From the NCBI RefSeq assembly GCF_030371825.1, contig NZ_JAUDDM010000001.1: a stretch of 64,000 nt of DNA; one strand, given 5' to 3'. The position numbers and the translations under genes are program-made. The notes beneath the pieces are model-generated. The model saw only the letters and a list, made by a program, of their open reading frames with translations, searched no databases and was not told the origin of the DNA. Origin of the DNA: Collinsella sp944321445 (GTDB taxonomy: Bacteria; Actinomycetota; Coriobacteriia; Coriobacteriales; Coriobacteriaceae). Each line of letters opens with the position of its first letter. The stretch's first letter is position 1. Below, piece by piece: positions 43,759-50,895 of this stretch.

Positions 43759-44549
43759 CAGACCACCACCTTCGATGCGTCGAAGACCGGGCCGCACATG
43801 CAGGCGCCCTTCATGCCTTCGGTTGTTTCCACGTTGCAGGTGCTGCAGGCACCGAAGCCGCAGCTCATCATGCGCTCCAGCGACGCCTCGCAGTACGCGC
43901 CAGCAGCGAGCGCCGCCTCGGCGACCTTTTGCATCATGACACCAGGGCCGCAGGTCGCCACGTAGTCGTAGCCGCCCTGCTGCAGAAGCTCGGCCGCCAA
44001 ATCGGTCACGAAGCCGCAGTGGCCCTCGGTGCCGTCATCGGTCGCGACGGACAGGGTCTGCGCACCCAGGGCGTCGAGTTCGCTTTCGCCCACCAGCTCG
44101 CTGGCGGTCTTCGCGCCCAGGCACACGTCGAAGGGAATGCCCGCGCGGGCGAGCTCTGCCGCAAGCGGGACCAGGGGCGGAACACCGATGCCGCCGCCCA
44201 CCAGAAGCGCGCGGGAGCACTCAGCAGGCACGCCCCAGCCCTTGCCGCCGGGGCCCAGCACCGTCGAGGTGTCGCCGGGCTTCATGCGCGAGAGGCGCTC
44301 CGTGCCATCGCCCACCACGGCGTACCAAATCTCAACCGTGCCGGCGTCCGCGTCGGCGCGGGCAAAGGACAGCGGGATGCGCAGCAGGCTCATGGCGTTG
44401 CCGGGCACCTCGAAATTCATGAACTGACCAGGCTTGATGGTTTTCGCGAGCTGCGGAGCCTCGATGACGAGCGAGAAGATGTCTTGCGCAATCTTGTCGT
44501 TCGATACGATGCGAAACTCATGCAGGCGCGCGGAAGAAGGCTGGGGCAT
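43755..44549 (-). CDS. pyrK: Dihydroorotate dehydrogenase B, electron-transfer subunit
   Basis: 264 residues. FAD-binding (RIPLSFARADADAG), NAD-binding (LLVGGGIGVPPL) and a C-terminal 2Fe-2S site (MSCGFGACSTCNVET with a following CMCGP) are all present. It couples PyrD to NAD+. It is translationally linked to pyrD by a four-base overlap. About 100 non-coding bases separate it from pyrC. Confidence 0.95.
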   Translation of the reverse strand: MPQPSSARLHEFRIVSNDKIAQDIFSLVIEAPQLAKTIKPGQFMNFEVPGNAMSLLRIPLSFARADADAGTVEIWYAVVGDGTERLSRMKPGDTSTVLGPGGKGWGVPAECSRALLVGGGIGVPPLVPLAAELARAGIPFDVCLGAKTASELVGESELDALGAQTLSVATDDGTEGHCGFVTDLAAELLQQGGYDYVATCGPGVMMQKVAEAALAAGAYCEASLERMMSCGFGACSTCNVETTEGMKGACMCGPVFDASKVVVW

Positions 44550-44651
44550 ATGCGAATCCTCTCCTTTGACGTTGCACGGAAATAAGCGGGCGGGCCGCCG
44601 CCGTCCTTATACCCAAGGAGGCATGCGGCCCGCGATCTCACGGGTTGAATG

Positions 44652-45941
44652 TTAGCAGACGACGCCGTCGCGCAGCGTGGGCACGCCGCCCACGAACACA
44701 TCGGTCGCGCGGCCGCATACCTCGGCTCCCTTGAAGCCGCTGTTCTGGGAGCGCGACTCGAAGCCGTCCTCGCCCACCGTCCAGCGGACCTCGGGGTCGA
44801 ACACGGTGATATCGGCGACGGAGCCCACCTCGATCTTCACCTGGTCGACGCCCAGAATCTGGCGCGGCGCGATGGCCATGAGCTCGACCATGCGCTGGTA
44901 GCTGATCTGGCCGGTCTTCACCAGGTGCGTGTTCACGAGCGCAAGCGAGGTCTCGAGGCCGATCATGCCGAACGGCGCGAGCTCGAACTCGCGGGACTTC
45001 TCCCAGTCGGCGTGAGGGGCGTGATCGGTCACGATGGCGTCCACCGTGCCGTCGGCCACGCCGGCGCGGATGGCGGCGGCGTCATCGGCCGTGCGCAGCG
45101 GCGGGTTGACCTTGAGGTTGGTGTCGTAGGTCTCGGTGATGTCATCCTCGGTGAGGAACATATGGTGCGGGGTCGCCTCGCAGGTGACGGGCAGGCCCTC
45201 GGCCTTGGCGGCGCGCACCATGTCCAGGCCGCGCGCGGTGGAGATGTGCTGGATGTGCAGCTTGGCCCCGGTGAGGCGCGCGATCATGATGTCGCGCTGG
45301 ATCTGGAGCTCCTCGCCCTCGGCGGGCCAGCCCAGAAGGCCCAGGCGCGTGGAGACCACGCCCTCGTTCACCTGGCCCTCGCCCACGAGGTCCTCGTCCT
45401 GGCAGTGGCTCATGAAGACCTTGCCGAACATCTTGCCGTAGTCCATGGCGCGGCGCAGCATGCCGGCGCCCTGGACGCCGTGGCCGTCATCGGTGAAGGC
45501 TACGCAGCCGTGCGCGACCATGTCGCCCATCTCGGAGATGATCTCGCCCTTGAGGCCCTTGGTGATGGCGCCGGACGGGTACACGCGGCAGTGGCCGCAG
45601 GATGCGGCGACGGACTTCACGTACTCGATGGTCACGCCGTTATCGGTCACGGGCTTGGTGTTGGGCATCGAGCACACGCCGGTGAAGCCGCCGCGGGCGG
45701 CAGCGCGCGTGCCGCTCTCGATGTCCTCCTTGTGCTCCAGACCCGGGTCGCGCAGGTGCACGTGCATGTCCACGAGGCCGGGCACGAGATACTTGCCGGT
45801 AAGGTCGATGACCTCGGCGCCGTCGAGGGTAAGGTTCTCCCCCACGGCCTCGATGCGGCCGTCGACGATCGCGACGTCGGCCACGCCGTCAAGGTTGACG
45901 GACGGGTCGACGATGTGGGCGTTCTTAAGAAGCAAGGCCAT
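44652..45941 (-). CDS. pyrC: Dihydroorotase
   Basis: 429 residues, class I dihydroorotase. The metal motif is DMHVHLRDPGLEHKED (about 59-74), with TDHAPH near residue 300. ATG 45941 follows GGAGG and overlaps the pyrB stop (45925) by 17 bases. It cyclises carbamoyl aspartate. Confidence 0.95.
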   Translation of the reverse strand: MALLLKNAHIVDPSVNLDGVADVAIVDGRIEAVGENLTLDGAEVIDLTGKYLVPGLVDMHVHLRDPGLEHKEDIESGTRAAARGGFTGVCSMPNTKPVTDNGVTIEYVKSVAASCGHCRVYPSGAITKGLKGEIISEMGDMVAHGCVAFTDDGHGVQGAGMLRRAMDYGKMFGKVFMSHCQDEDLVGEGQVNEGVVSTRLGLLGWPAEGEELQIQRDIMIARLTGAKLHIQHISTARGLDMVRAAKAEGLPVTCEATPHHMFLTEDDITETYDTNLKVNPPLRTADDAAAIRAGVADGTVDAIVTDHAPHADWEKSREFELAPFGMIGLETSLALVNTHLVKTGQISYQRMVELMAIAPRQILGVDQVKIEVGSVADITVFDPEVRWTVGEDGFESRSQNSGFKGAEVCGRATDVFVGGVPTLRDGVVC

Positions 45942-46869
45942 TATCGGCACCTCCAAGCAGCAGATACAGGGCGGCCATGCGCACGCAGATGCCGGCGTAG
46001 ACCTGGTCGAGGATGACCGAGCGCTCGGGATGGTCGGCCATGTAGGAATCGAACTCCACACCGCGGTTGATGGGGCCGGGGTGGCAGATGATGGCGTCGG
46101 GCTTCATGAGGTGCTCGCGCTTCTTGGTGAGGCCGAACAGCTCATGGTACTCGCGCAGGCTGGGGAACGGCGCTCCCTCGAGGCGCTCGCGCTGGATGCG
46201 CAGCATGTAGACCACGTCGAGCTCGGGCAGGACGTCGTCCAGGCAGTAGCTCACGCGATCGGCGCCCAGCACGTCCGGACGCGCGGGGATGAGCGTGCCC
46301 GGGGCGATGATGGTGACCTCGGCGCCCATGATCTTGAGCGCGGGGATGAGCGAGCCGCACACGCGGGAGTGCGCGATGTCGCCCACGATGCCCACCTTCA
46401 GGCCCTCGAAGCTCCCCTTGCGCTCCCAGATGGAGTACAGGTCGAGCAGCGCCTGCGTGGGGTGGCCGTGCTTGCCGTCGCCGGCGTCGATGACCGAGAC
46501 CGGCGAGCTCTGCGTGACGATGTAGGGGGCGCCGGCGTGCTTGTCGCGGATGACAACCATGTCGATCTTGTAGGAGTTGAGCGTCATCACGGTGTCGATG
46601 AGGCTCTCGCCCTTGACCGTGGAGGTCGAGGAGCCGCCGAAGTTGAGGGTGTCGGCGGAAAGGCGCTTCTCGGCGAGCTCGAAGGAGCTGCGGGTGCGCG
46701 TGGAGGGCTCGTTGAACATGTTGACGATCGTCTTGCCCTTGAGCGTGGGAACCTTCTTGATCGAACGCTCGTTGACCTGCGAGAACGCCTTGGCGGTCTC
46801 GAGGATGGTCATAAGATCGGTATCGGAGTACTCCCTGATATCGATCAGATGCTTATGGTTGAAGGCCAT
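45925..46869 (-). CDS. pyrB: Aspartate carbamoyltransferase, catalytic subunit
   Basis: 314 residues. The carbamoyl phosphate motif is EPSTRTRSSFE (about 53-63), with FGGSSTSTVKGES for substrate loops and GHPTQALLD (about 135). No regulatory subunit pyrI is beside it. It lies five bases after the pyrR stop. Confidence 0.96.
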   Translation of the reverse strand: MAFNHKHLIDIREYSDTDLMTILETAKAFSQVNERSIKKVPTLKGKTIVNMFNEPSTRTRSSFELAEKRLSADTLNFGGSSTSTVKGESLIDTVMTLNSYKIDMVVIRDKHAGAPYIVTQSSPVSVIDAGDGKHGHPTQALLDLYSIWERKGSFEGLKVGIVGDIAHSRVCGSLIPALKIMGAEVTIIAPGTLIPARPDVLGADRVSYCLDDVLPELDVVYMLRIQRERLEGAPFPSLREYHELFGLTKKREHLMKPDAIICHPGPINRGVEFDSYMADHPERSVILDQVYAGICVRMAALYLLLGGADNGLAS

Positions 46870-46874
46870 AGCGG

Positions 46875-47459
46875 TTACTCACCTCCCAGCGGCGCGGAGC
46901 CCACGTGGGCGCCGGCCTCGATTTCCGTGATCTCGACCGCCGTGCGACCGTCGACTTCCTTGAGGTACAGACGCACGTTCTCCTCGTGCGACGAGGGAAC
47001 GTTCTTGCCCACAAAATCCGGGCAGATGGGCAGCTCGCGATGGCCGCGGTCGACCAGCACGGCGAGCTCGATGCGGCTGGGACGGCCCAGGTCCATGATG
47101 GCGTCGAGGGCGCAGCGGATGGTGCGGCCCGTGTAGAGGATGTCATCGACCAGCACGATGCGCTTGCCGTCCACGTCGAACGGGATGTTGGTCGCGTGGA
47201 CCTCGGGCGAGAAGTGAGTCAGGAAGTCGTCGCGATAGAAGCTGATGTCCAGGCTTCCCAGCGGCACCTCCACCCCCTCGATGTCCTTGATGCAGTCCAC
47301 GAGCTCCTTGGCGAGCAGATCGCCGCGGGTGACGATGCCCACGATGGCAAGGTTCTCGCAGCCCTCGTTGCGCTCGAGGATCTCGTGAGCGATGCGGGTG
47401 ATCGCGCGCGAGACCGAAGCCTCGTCCATGATGACGGCCTTGGGTGAAGACGTGCTCAT
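46875..47459 (-). CDS. pyrR: PyrR: pyr regulator / uracil phosphoribosyltransferase
   Basis: 194 residues from ATG 47459 (AAGGAG upstream). The PRPP-binding motif is VLVDDILYTGRTIRCAL (about 101-117). In Gram-positives PyrR binds pyr mRNA to control attenuation. A 9-bp hairpin lies about 50-85 bases upstream, but a clear PyrR anti-antiterminator loop was not found, so RNA-level control here is not shown. Confidence 0.95.
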   Translation of the reverse strand: MSTSSPKAVIMDEASVSRAITRIAHEILERNEGCENLAIVGIVTRGDLLAKELVDCIKDIEGVEVPLGSLDISFYRDDFLTHFSPEVHATNIPFDVDGKRIVLVDDILYTGRTIRCALDAIMDLGRPSRIELAVLVDRGHRELPICPDFVGKNVPSSHEENVRLYLKEVDGRTAVEITEIEAGAHVGSAPLGGE

Positions 47460-47506
47460 CAAGCTCCTTCCTTCGGTGACACGGCGCCCGGCACGGGTAC
47501 GCCTGA

Positions 47507-47545
47507 GCCGCGCGCCAAAAAAATAGATGCCCAACCGCGCGCGGC
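47507..47545 (-). promoter_or_regulatory. Hairpin in the pyrR leader
   Basis: GCCGCGCGC and GCGCGCGGC form a perfect 9-bp stem; the 21-base loop on the RNA strand includes a run of seven U. It could take part in attenuation, but the U-run lies inside the loop, so it is not a normal terminator. Confidence 0.3.
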
Positions 47546-47731
47546 GAGACACCCACAAGAAGAAGCTGCGAATCAGCTGTATGTCGTCCCTTGCCGTATC
47601 TCGTACGCGCTTAAAGGTTACGGTTCAGTATAGCCGCCCTTACAACAAAGAAGCCTGACTGAATAAAAGTTTTCGTCAGCTGCATACAATCTGCCGCAAA
47701 CGGCGGTACGCCGGGATTTCCCGGCACACGA

Positions 47732-47760
47732 CGAGGGAGCGCCGTGATGACGCCCCCTCG
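47732..47760. repeat. 29-bp hairpin flanking hicAB, downstream copy
   Basis: CGAGGGAGCGCC-GTGAT-GACGCCCCCTCG, nine bases past the hicB stop. Near-identical copy at 48554 on the other side of the module. The rest of the 47460-47768 interval is the pyrR leader plus a small CCGGGATTTCCCGG hairpin; no gene is seen. Confidence 0.75.
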
Positions 47761-47768
47761 CCAACAAT

Positions 47769-48203
47769 CTATGCCGTGGCCATTTCCTTTTCGTAATCAC
47801 GGTACTCCAGCCTGGCGTTGACCGAGTCGATGGTCACGCGGGTGTTGCGGCCATCGCGCCAGCCGACGAGGGCGCCGGAGGCGAGCATTTGCGTCACGCG
47901 CGGTCGGGAAACACCGAGTCTGGCAGCGGCCTCACTCGCAGACACCGTGGGAATGGAGGCGAGCGACACGTCAACTCCAATGAGGATGACGCGGCCCCCA
48001 CGCTCCGGCTCGTTGCCAAAGGTGGGCTTAGGAGGCTCGACGCCGTGAATCAACCAGTCCTCCGCCGTGCACTTGAGCCAGTCCGCAGCCATCTCTGCCG
48101 CGTCCTCGAACGATTCCCCTTGCGTTCCGCCTTCGAGATCAAACGGGAGTGCGAGGACGAATCCGTCCTCCTCGAACAGCTCAAACTCCTGCATAACGAA
48201 CAT
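47769..48203 (-). CDS. hicB: HicB-type antitoxin
   Basis: 144 residues. The N-terminal HicB fold contains LFEEDGFVLALPFDLEGGTQ and ESFEDAAEMAADWL, a degraded RNase H-like domain that covers the toxin. The C-terminal helix-turn-helix (SASEAAARLGVSRPRVTQML) would bind the operator repeats at 48442-48484. GAGGAG lies about six bases before ATG 48203. It lies 41 bases after the hicA stop, the common toxin-first order. Confidence 0.87.
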   Translation of the reverse strand: MFVMQEFELFEEDGFVLALPFDLEGGTQGESFEDAAEMAADWLKCTAEDWLIHGVEPPKPTFGNEPERGGRVILIGVDVSLASIPTVSASEAAARLGVSRPRVTQMLASGALVGWRDGRNTRVTIDSVNARLEYRDYEKEMATA

Positions 48204-48244
48204 ATAAGGCTCCTCTATGACGTGCGATGCTCCAAGAATCGAAT

Positions 48245-48418
48245 CTATTTCAATCCCGCTTGTTTCTTAATCTTCTCGAAAAGCTGATTGGATATCTCTT
48301 TGTGGCGCGGAACCTGCGTGAAATGAACTCCGTCTGTCCAGTGCTCATGGTTCGTTCCGCCAGTGGGCCAAAGGCCGCCTCTCCTGAGAAAATCGGTCAC
48401 CTCTTTCCTCTTGACCAT
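48245..48418 (-). CDS. hicA: HicA-type mRNA interferase toxin
   Basis: 57 residues, MVKRKEVTDFLRRGGLWPTG then GTNHEHW, PRHKEIS and LFEKIKKQAGLK. The Lys/Arg-rich start, Gly-Gly turn, active-site histidine region (TNHEH) and C-terminal KQAGL are the HicA dsRNA-binding-fold pattern, which cleaves mRNA. The start at 48418 has GGGAG eight bases upstream. It was found by reading the gap upstream of hicB. The frame is intact and all hallmarks are present, so the pair looks functional. Confidence 0.85.
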   Translation of the reverse strand: MVKRKEVTDFLRRGGLWPTGGTNHEHWTDGVHFTQVPRHKEISNQLFEKIKKQAGLK

Positions 48419-48441
48419 CGCGCTCCCTTCGTCATTGATAT

Positions 48442-48484
48442 CTTAACTCAGTTTATAGGCATTCTCAACAGGAGACTTAACTCA
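48442..48484 (-). promoter_or_regulatory. hicAB promoter with direct-repeat operator
   Basis: Minus strand: -35 TTAAGT (48475-48480), 17-base spacer, -10 TATAAA (48452-48457). TGAGTTAAG occurs twice as a direct repeat (48442-48450 and 48476-48484), 34 bases apart, one over the -35 and one past the -10. This is where HicB would repress. Confidence 0.6.
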
Positions 48485-48553
48485 ATTAATGAGCATAAAG
48501 TGGTGAAGCCACCTCCCATTTCAAGAACACGTCGCAAAACACCGAGTATATGA

Positions 48554-48582
48554 CGAGGGGACGCCATGATGGCGCCCCCTCG
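48554..48582. repeat. 29-bp hairpin flanking hicAB, upstream copy
   Basis: CGAGGGGACGCC-ATGAT-GGCGCCCCCTCG. Together with 47732-47760 it brackets the hicAB module; it also follows the KamA-like gene stop (48609). Confidence 0.75.
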
Positions 48583-48608
48583 CAGCGAACGTTGATATCG
48601 ACGACAGG

Positions 48609-49700
48609 CTAGTCGAGCCAGACCTGACCTTCGGCGAGCTGCTCGAAGAAGATGCGGCCCTGGTACTTCTCGTCGCGGGCGCTGTGCACCTTGAAGGCGG
48701 CACGACCGTCGTCGATGAAGCCGACCATCTGCACCTTGCCCAAACGGTGGCTCATGATGTAGCGGAAGCTGTTGGCCATGCCGCTCATCTGCGCCTTCGC
48801 GTCGCCGACGATGCGGATGCCCTCGGCGAGCGGGACCTGCAGATGGTCCTCGAACCCAACGGGAACGCGGCACTGGTACAGGTAGTACGGCACCACGCCG
48901 ATGGACACGAGCCCTGTCATGAGCTCGCGCAGCGTCTCGGCGTCATCGTTCACGCCGCGCAGCAGCACGCCCTCGTTGCGCACCGTGCAGCCCGCCTCGC
49001 GCAGCAGGCGCACCGCGGTGTAGGCGTCCTCGGTGATCTCGCGCGGGTGGTTGAACTGCGTGACGACGATGATGGCCTTTGCCTTCGCATAGCGCGACAG
49101 GAGCTTCAGCAGTTCGCCGTCGTCCTCGGTGATGCGCTGCGGGAAGGTTGCGGGCACGCTCGTGGTGAAACGGATGTAGTCCACGTTCGGCAGGAACGCG
49201 AACGCCTTGAGGTACTCGCCGATGCGATCGTTGGAATTCAGGAACGCATCGCCGCCGGATACCGAGATGTTGTCGATCTCGGGATGGTCGCCGATGTATT
49301 CCGCGAGCTTGGGAATGCGCAGCGACGCCTCGTCCTCATCGAGACGCGCGAAGTCGCGGCGATAGCAGTGGCGCGCGTAGCCGAGCGCGTGGTTGTTGGA
49401 GATGATGAGCACCGACTTCTGGTACTTATGCTGGCCGCCCTGAATCACCGACTCGGTGTTCTCCTGCGCCTTGGCGTCGATGGCGGCAGGTATGCTCAGG
49501 TCGGGCACGATCATCTTCTTGATGGGGTCGTCCGCATCGAGCTTGTTCATGAGCCGCAGATAGTACGGGGTAACGAGCACAGGATAGCGCTCCTCGAAGG
49601 GAGCGAGCTCGGCATAGCGCTCGTCGCTGAGCCCCAGAGGCTCTTTCAGGTCAGATAGGGTGCGATAGCTTTCATCCAGAAGTTTCTGCCAACGACTCAT
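48609..49700 (-). CDS. KamA-like (lysine 2,3-aminomutase family) protein lacking two radical-SAM cysteines
   Basis: 363 residues from ATG 49700. The fold follows KamA: VTPYYLRLMN (about 45), then SVLIISNNHALGYARHCYRR (about 95-114), SVSGGDAFLNSND as the SAM-binding turn, and YLYQCRVPVGFEDH with LGKVQMVGF near the PLP-lysine region. The radical-SAM triad CxxxCxxC normally lies where this protein has A-LGY-A-RH-C: only the third cysteine is kept. Both substituted codons are GCG, differing from Cys TGC at all three bases, so a read error is unlikely. It may not hold the 4Fe-4S cluster. Its function is unknown. A Nif11-type peptide gene lies 256 bases upstream on the same strand. Confidence 0.75.
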   Translation of the reverse strand: MSRWQKLLDESYRTLSDLKEPLGLSDERYAELAPFEERYPVLVTPYYLRLMNKLDADDPIKKMIVPDLSIPAAIDAKAQENTESVIQGGQHKYQKSVLIISNNHALGYARHCYRRDFARLDEDEASLRIPKLAEYIGDHPEIDNISVSGGDAFLNSNDRIGEYLKAFAFLPNVDYIRFTTSVPATFPQRITEDDGELLKLLSRYAKAKAIIVVTQFNHPREITEDAYTAVRLLREAGCTVRNEGVLLRGVNDDAETLRELMTGLVSIGVVPYYLYQCRVPVGFEDHLQVPLAEGIRIVGDAKAQMSGMANSFRYIMSHRLGKVQMVGFIDDGRAAFKVHSARDEKYQGRIFFEQLAEGQVWLD

Positions 49701-49956
49701 TGCAAGACCTCGCTTCGAATTCCGCCGGGGCGCGCAACCCACGGGAAGCGCGCCGAAACGGCGCCCCTACGTTCACGCGGGAACGGGCGACGCGCCCGTT
49801 TCTCGCAAGAAGCGGACATCCCGTTCGGGGTGCCCGCGAACCGTGTCCCGGTATGGTTTTATAGATACCAGCATTGGCTGTTCTTTATGCGTTTCTCCCG
49901 CTGTGTGGTCGTATTTGGACTGCAACCGGATGAAGCGGACACGAAAACCCGCGACG

Positions 49957-50277
49957 CTAGAGCGTTCCCTCTCCGCCGGCAAGGCAAACGCAGTAGTAGA
50001 TGGAATCACCGTGTGCGCCCGAGATGACGCATATGCAGCCTTCCGCCGCATGGCCGCCTTCCCCGCCGCCGACAGCAGAAAGCTCGCGTTCATCGAGTTC
50101 GCATGCACCCGGTTCATCGAATTCAGCCATGAAATCCTCGGACGAAAGCTCGAAGCCCGCATCTTGGGCAATCGCAGCGGCGCGAGCGGCCATGTCCTCA
50201 GGCCCGAGACCCTTGAGGCCATCGACCTGCGCCCTGAGCTCCGTATCCTCGGAAACTCTCTTCATAAACGCAAGCAA
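49957..50277 (-). CDS. Nif11-type RiPP precursor peptide (orphan)
   Basis: About 106 residues. The leader FMKRVSEDTELRAQVDGLKG, then AAIAQDAGFELSSEDFMAEF and ELDERELSAVGGG, fits the Nif11-like class, ending in a double-glycine-type cleavage site. The core after GGG is about 34 residues with four cysteines as CIC...CVC, Ser residues and a glycine-rich end. No lanthipeptide synthetase, cyclodehydratase or peptidase-transporter is in the window, so modification would occur in trans. The start is uncertain: TTG 50277 (used here), ATG 50265, or ATT 50289, the only one with a close GGGGAG. The KamA-like gene downstream is a neighbour but is not shown to be its enzyme. Confidence 0.75.
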   Translation of the reverse strand: MLAFMKRVSEDTELRAQVDGLKGLGPEDMAARAAAIAQDAGFELSSEDFMAEFDEPGACELDERELSAVGGGEGGHAAEGCICVISGAHGDSIYYCVCLAGGEGTL

Positions 50278-50425
50278 TGTATCGTTAATACCCGCTCCCC
50301 TCGCGATTTCGATCTTCCTTTTTCGATTGTATGGGTTGACGAGAACCGAACGTGAGACATGGCACCAGTCGTGCGTTTGGGTCACCAGTTGTGCGACGCG
50401 CAAACAAAAACTTTTCGAATCGCCC

Positions 50426-50453
50426 TTGCGCCGCCCCGCGATTTGCGTATACT
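50426..50453 (+). promoter_or_regulatory. Promoter of the first tRNA-Asn
   Basis: TTGCGC, 16-base spacer, TATACT; the start would lie about 20 bases before the tRNA. The second tRNA has the same -10 context (ATTTGCGTATACTGTT). Confidence 0.75.
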
Positions 50454-50480
50454 GTTCCTTGCTTCGTTTGGAGCCCATAT

Positions 50481-50555
50481 TCCTCGATAGCTCAATGGTA
50501 GAGCCCGCGGCTGTTAACCGCGTTGTTGTAGGTTCGAGTCCTACTCGAGGAGCCA
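50481..50555 (+). tRNA. tRNA-Asn (GTT), copy 1
   Basis: The 75 bases fold as a cloverleaf: acceptor TCCTCGA/TCGAGGA, anticodon stem CGCGG/CCGCG with loop CTGTTAA (anticodon GTT), T-arm GTAGG-TTCGAGT-CCTAC, encoded CCA end. The sequence is identical to the second copy at 50718. Confidence 0.95.
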
Positions 50556-50561
50556 GAGACA

Positions 50562-50593
50562 TCAGCCCCGTCGGATTCCCGGCGGGGCTCTTT
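50562..50593 (+). terminator. Terminator after tRNA-Asn copy 1
   Basis: AGCCCCGTCGG-ATTC-CCGGCGGGGCT followed by CTTTG. Confidence 0.8.
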
Positions 50594-50661
50594 GTTGGTT
50601 TATGAGGTACCATGCCAACTGGCAATCGAAGAGCCCTGGCCACAGTTTTTAAAAAAATATC

Positions 50662-50689
50662 TTGCAAGCCGCCTGTATTTGCGTATACT
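50662..50689 (+). promoter_or_regulatory. Promoter of the second tRNA-Asn
   Basis: TTGCAA, 16-base spacer, TATACT. Confidence 0.75.
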
Positions 50690-50717
50690 GTTTCTTGTTG
50701 CGACCGCGCAACCATAT

Positions 50718-50792
50718 TCCTCGATAGCTCAATGGTAGAGCCCGCGGCTGTTAACCGCGTTGTTGTAGGTTCGAGTCCTACTCGAGGAGCCA
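50718..50792 (+). tRNA. tRNA-Asn (GTT), copy 2
   Basis: Base-for-base identical to copy 1, with its own promoter and terminator, so it is a duplicated transcription unit rather than a two-tRNA operon. The pair shares the -10 region as well as the body. Confidence 0.95.
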
Positions 50793-50801
50793 GAAGTTTT
50801 A

Positions 50802-50834
50802 AGCCCCGTCGGTTCTCCGGCGGGGCTTTTTCGT
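50802..50834 (+). terminator. Terminator after tRNA-Asn copy 2
   Basis: AAGCCCCGTCGG-TTCT-CCGGCGGGGCTT followed by TTT. Confidence 0.85.
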
Positions 50835-50856
50835 TGCAAACAACATGGCCAACCAA

Positions 50857-50888
50857 AAAGCCGCCCTGCAATTCAGGGCGGCTTTACT
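50857..50888 (-). terminator. Intrinsic terminator of rpoD
   Basis: AAAGCCGCCCTG and CAGGGCGGCTTT with a five-base loop; T-run on the minus strand. It lies eight bases after the rpoD stop. Confidence 0.85.
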
Positions 50889-50895
50889 GGGAAAA

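Noticed and set aside
47460..47640. Classical PyrR-regulated attenuator
   Set aside because: A hairpin exists, but neither the PyrR-binding loop consensus nor a terminator with trailing T-run could be found.
49773..49872. Short frame MLVSIKPYRDTVRGHPERDV... between the KamA-like gene and the Nif11 precursor
   Set aside because: No ribosome binding site, no known motif, and it runs as the tail of a shadow frame.
50481..50792. tRNA-Asn as an integration (att) site
   Set aside because: Two tandem tRNA copies exist, but no integrase gene or partial tRNA remnant was found nearby; simple duplication explains them.
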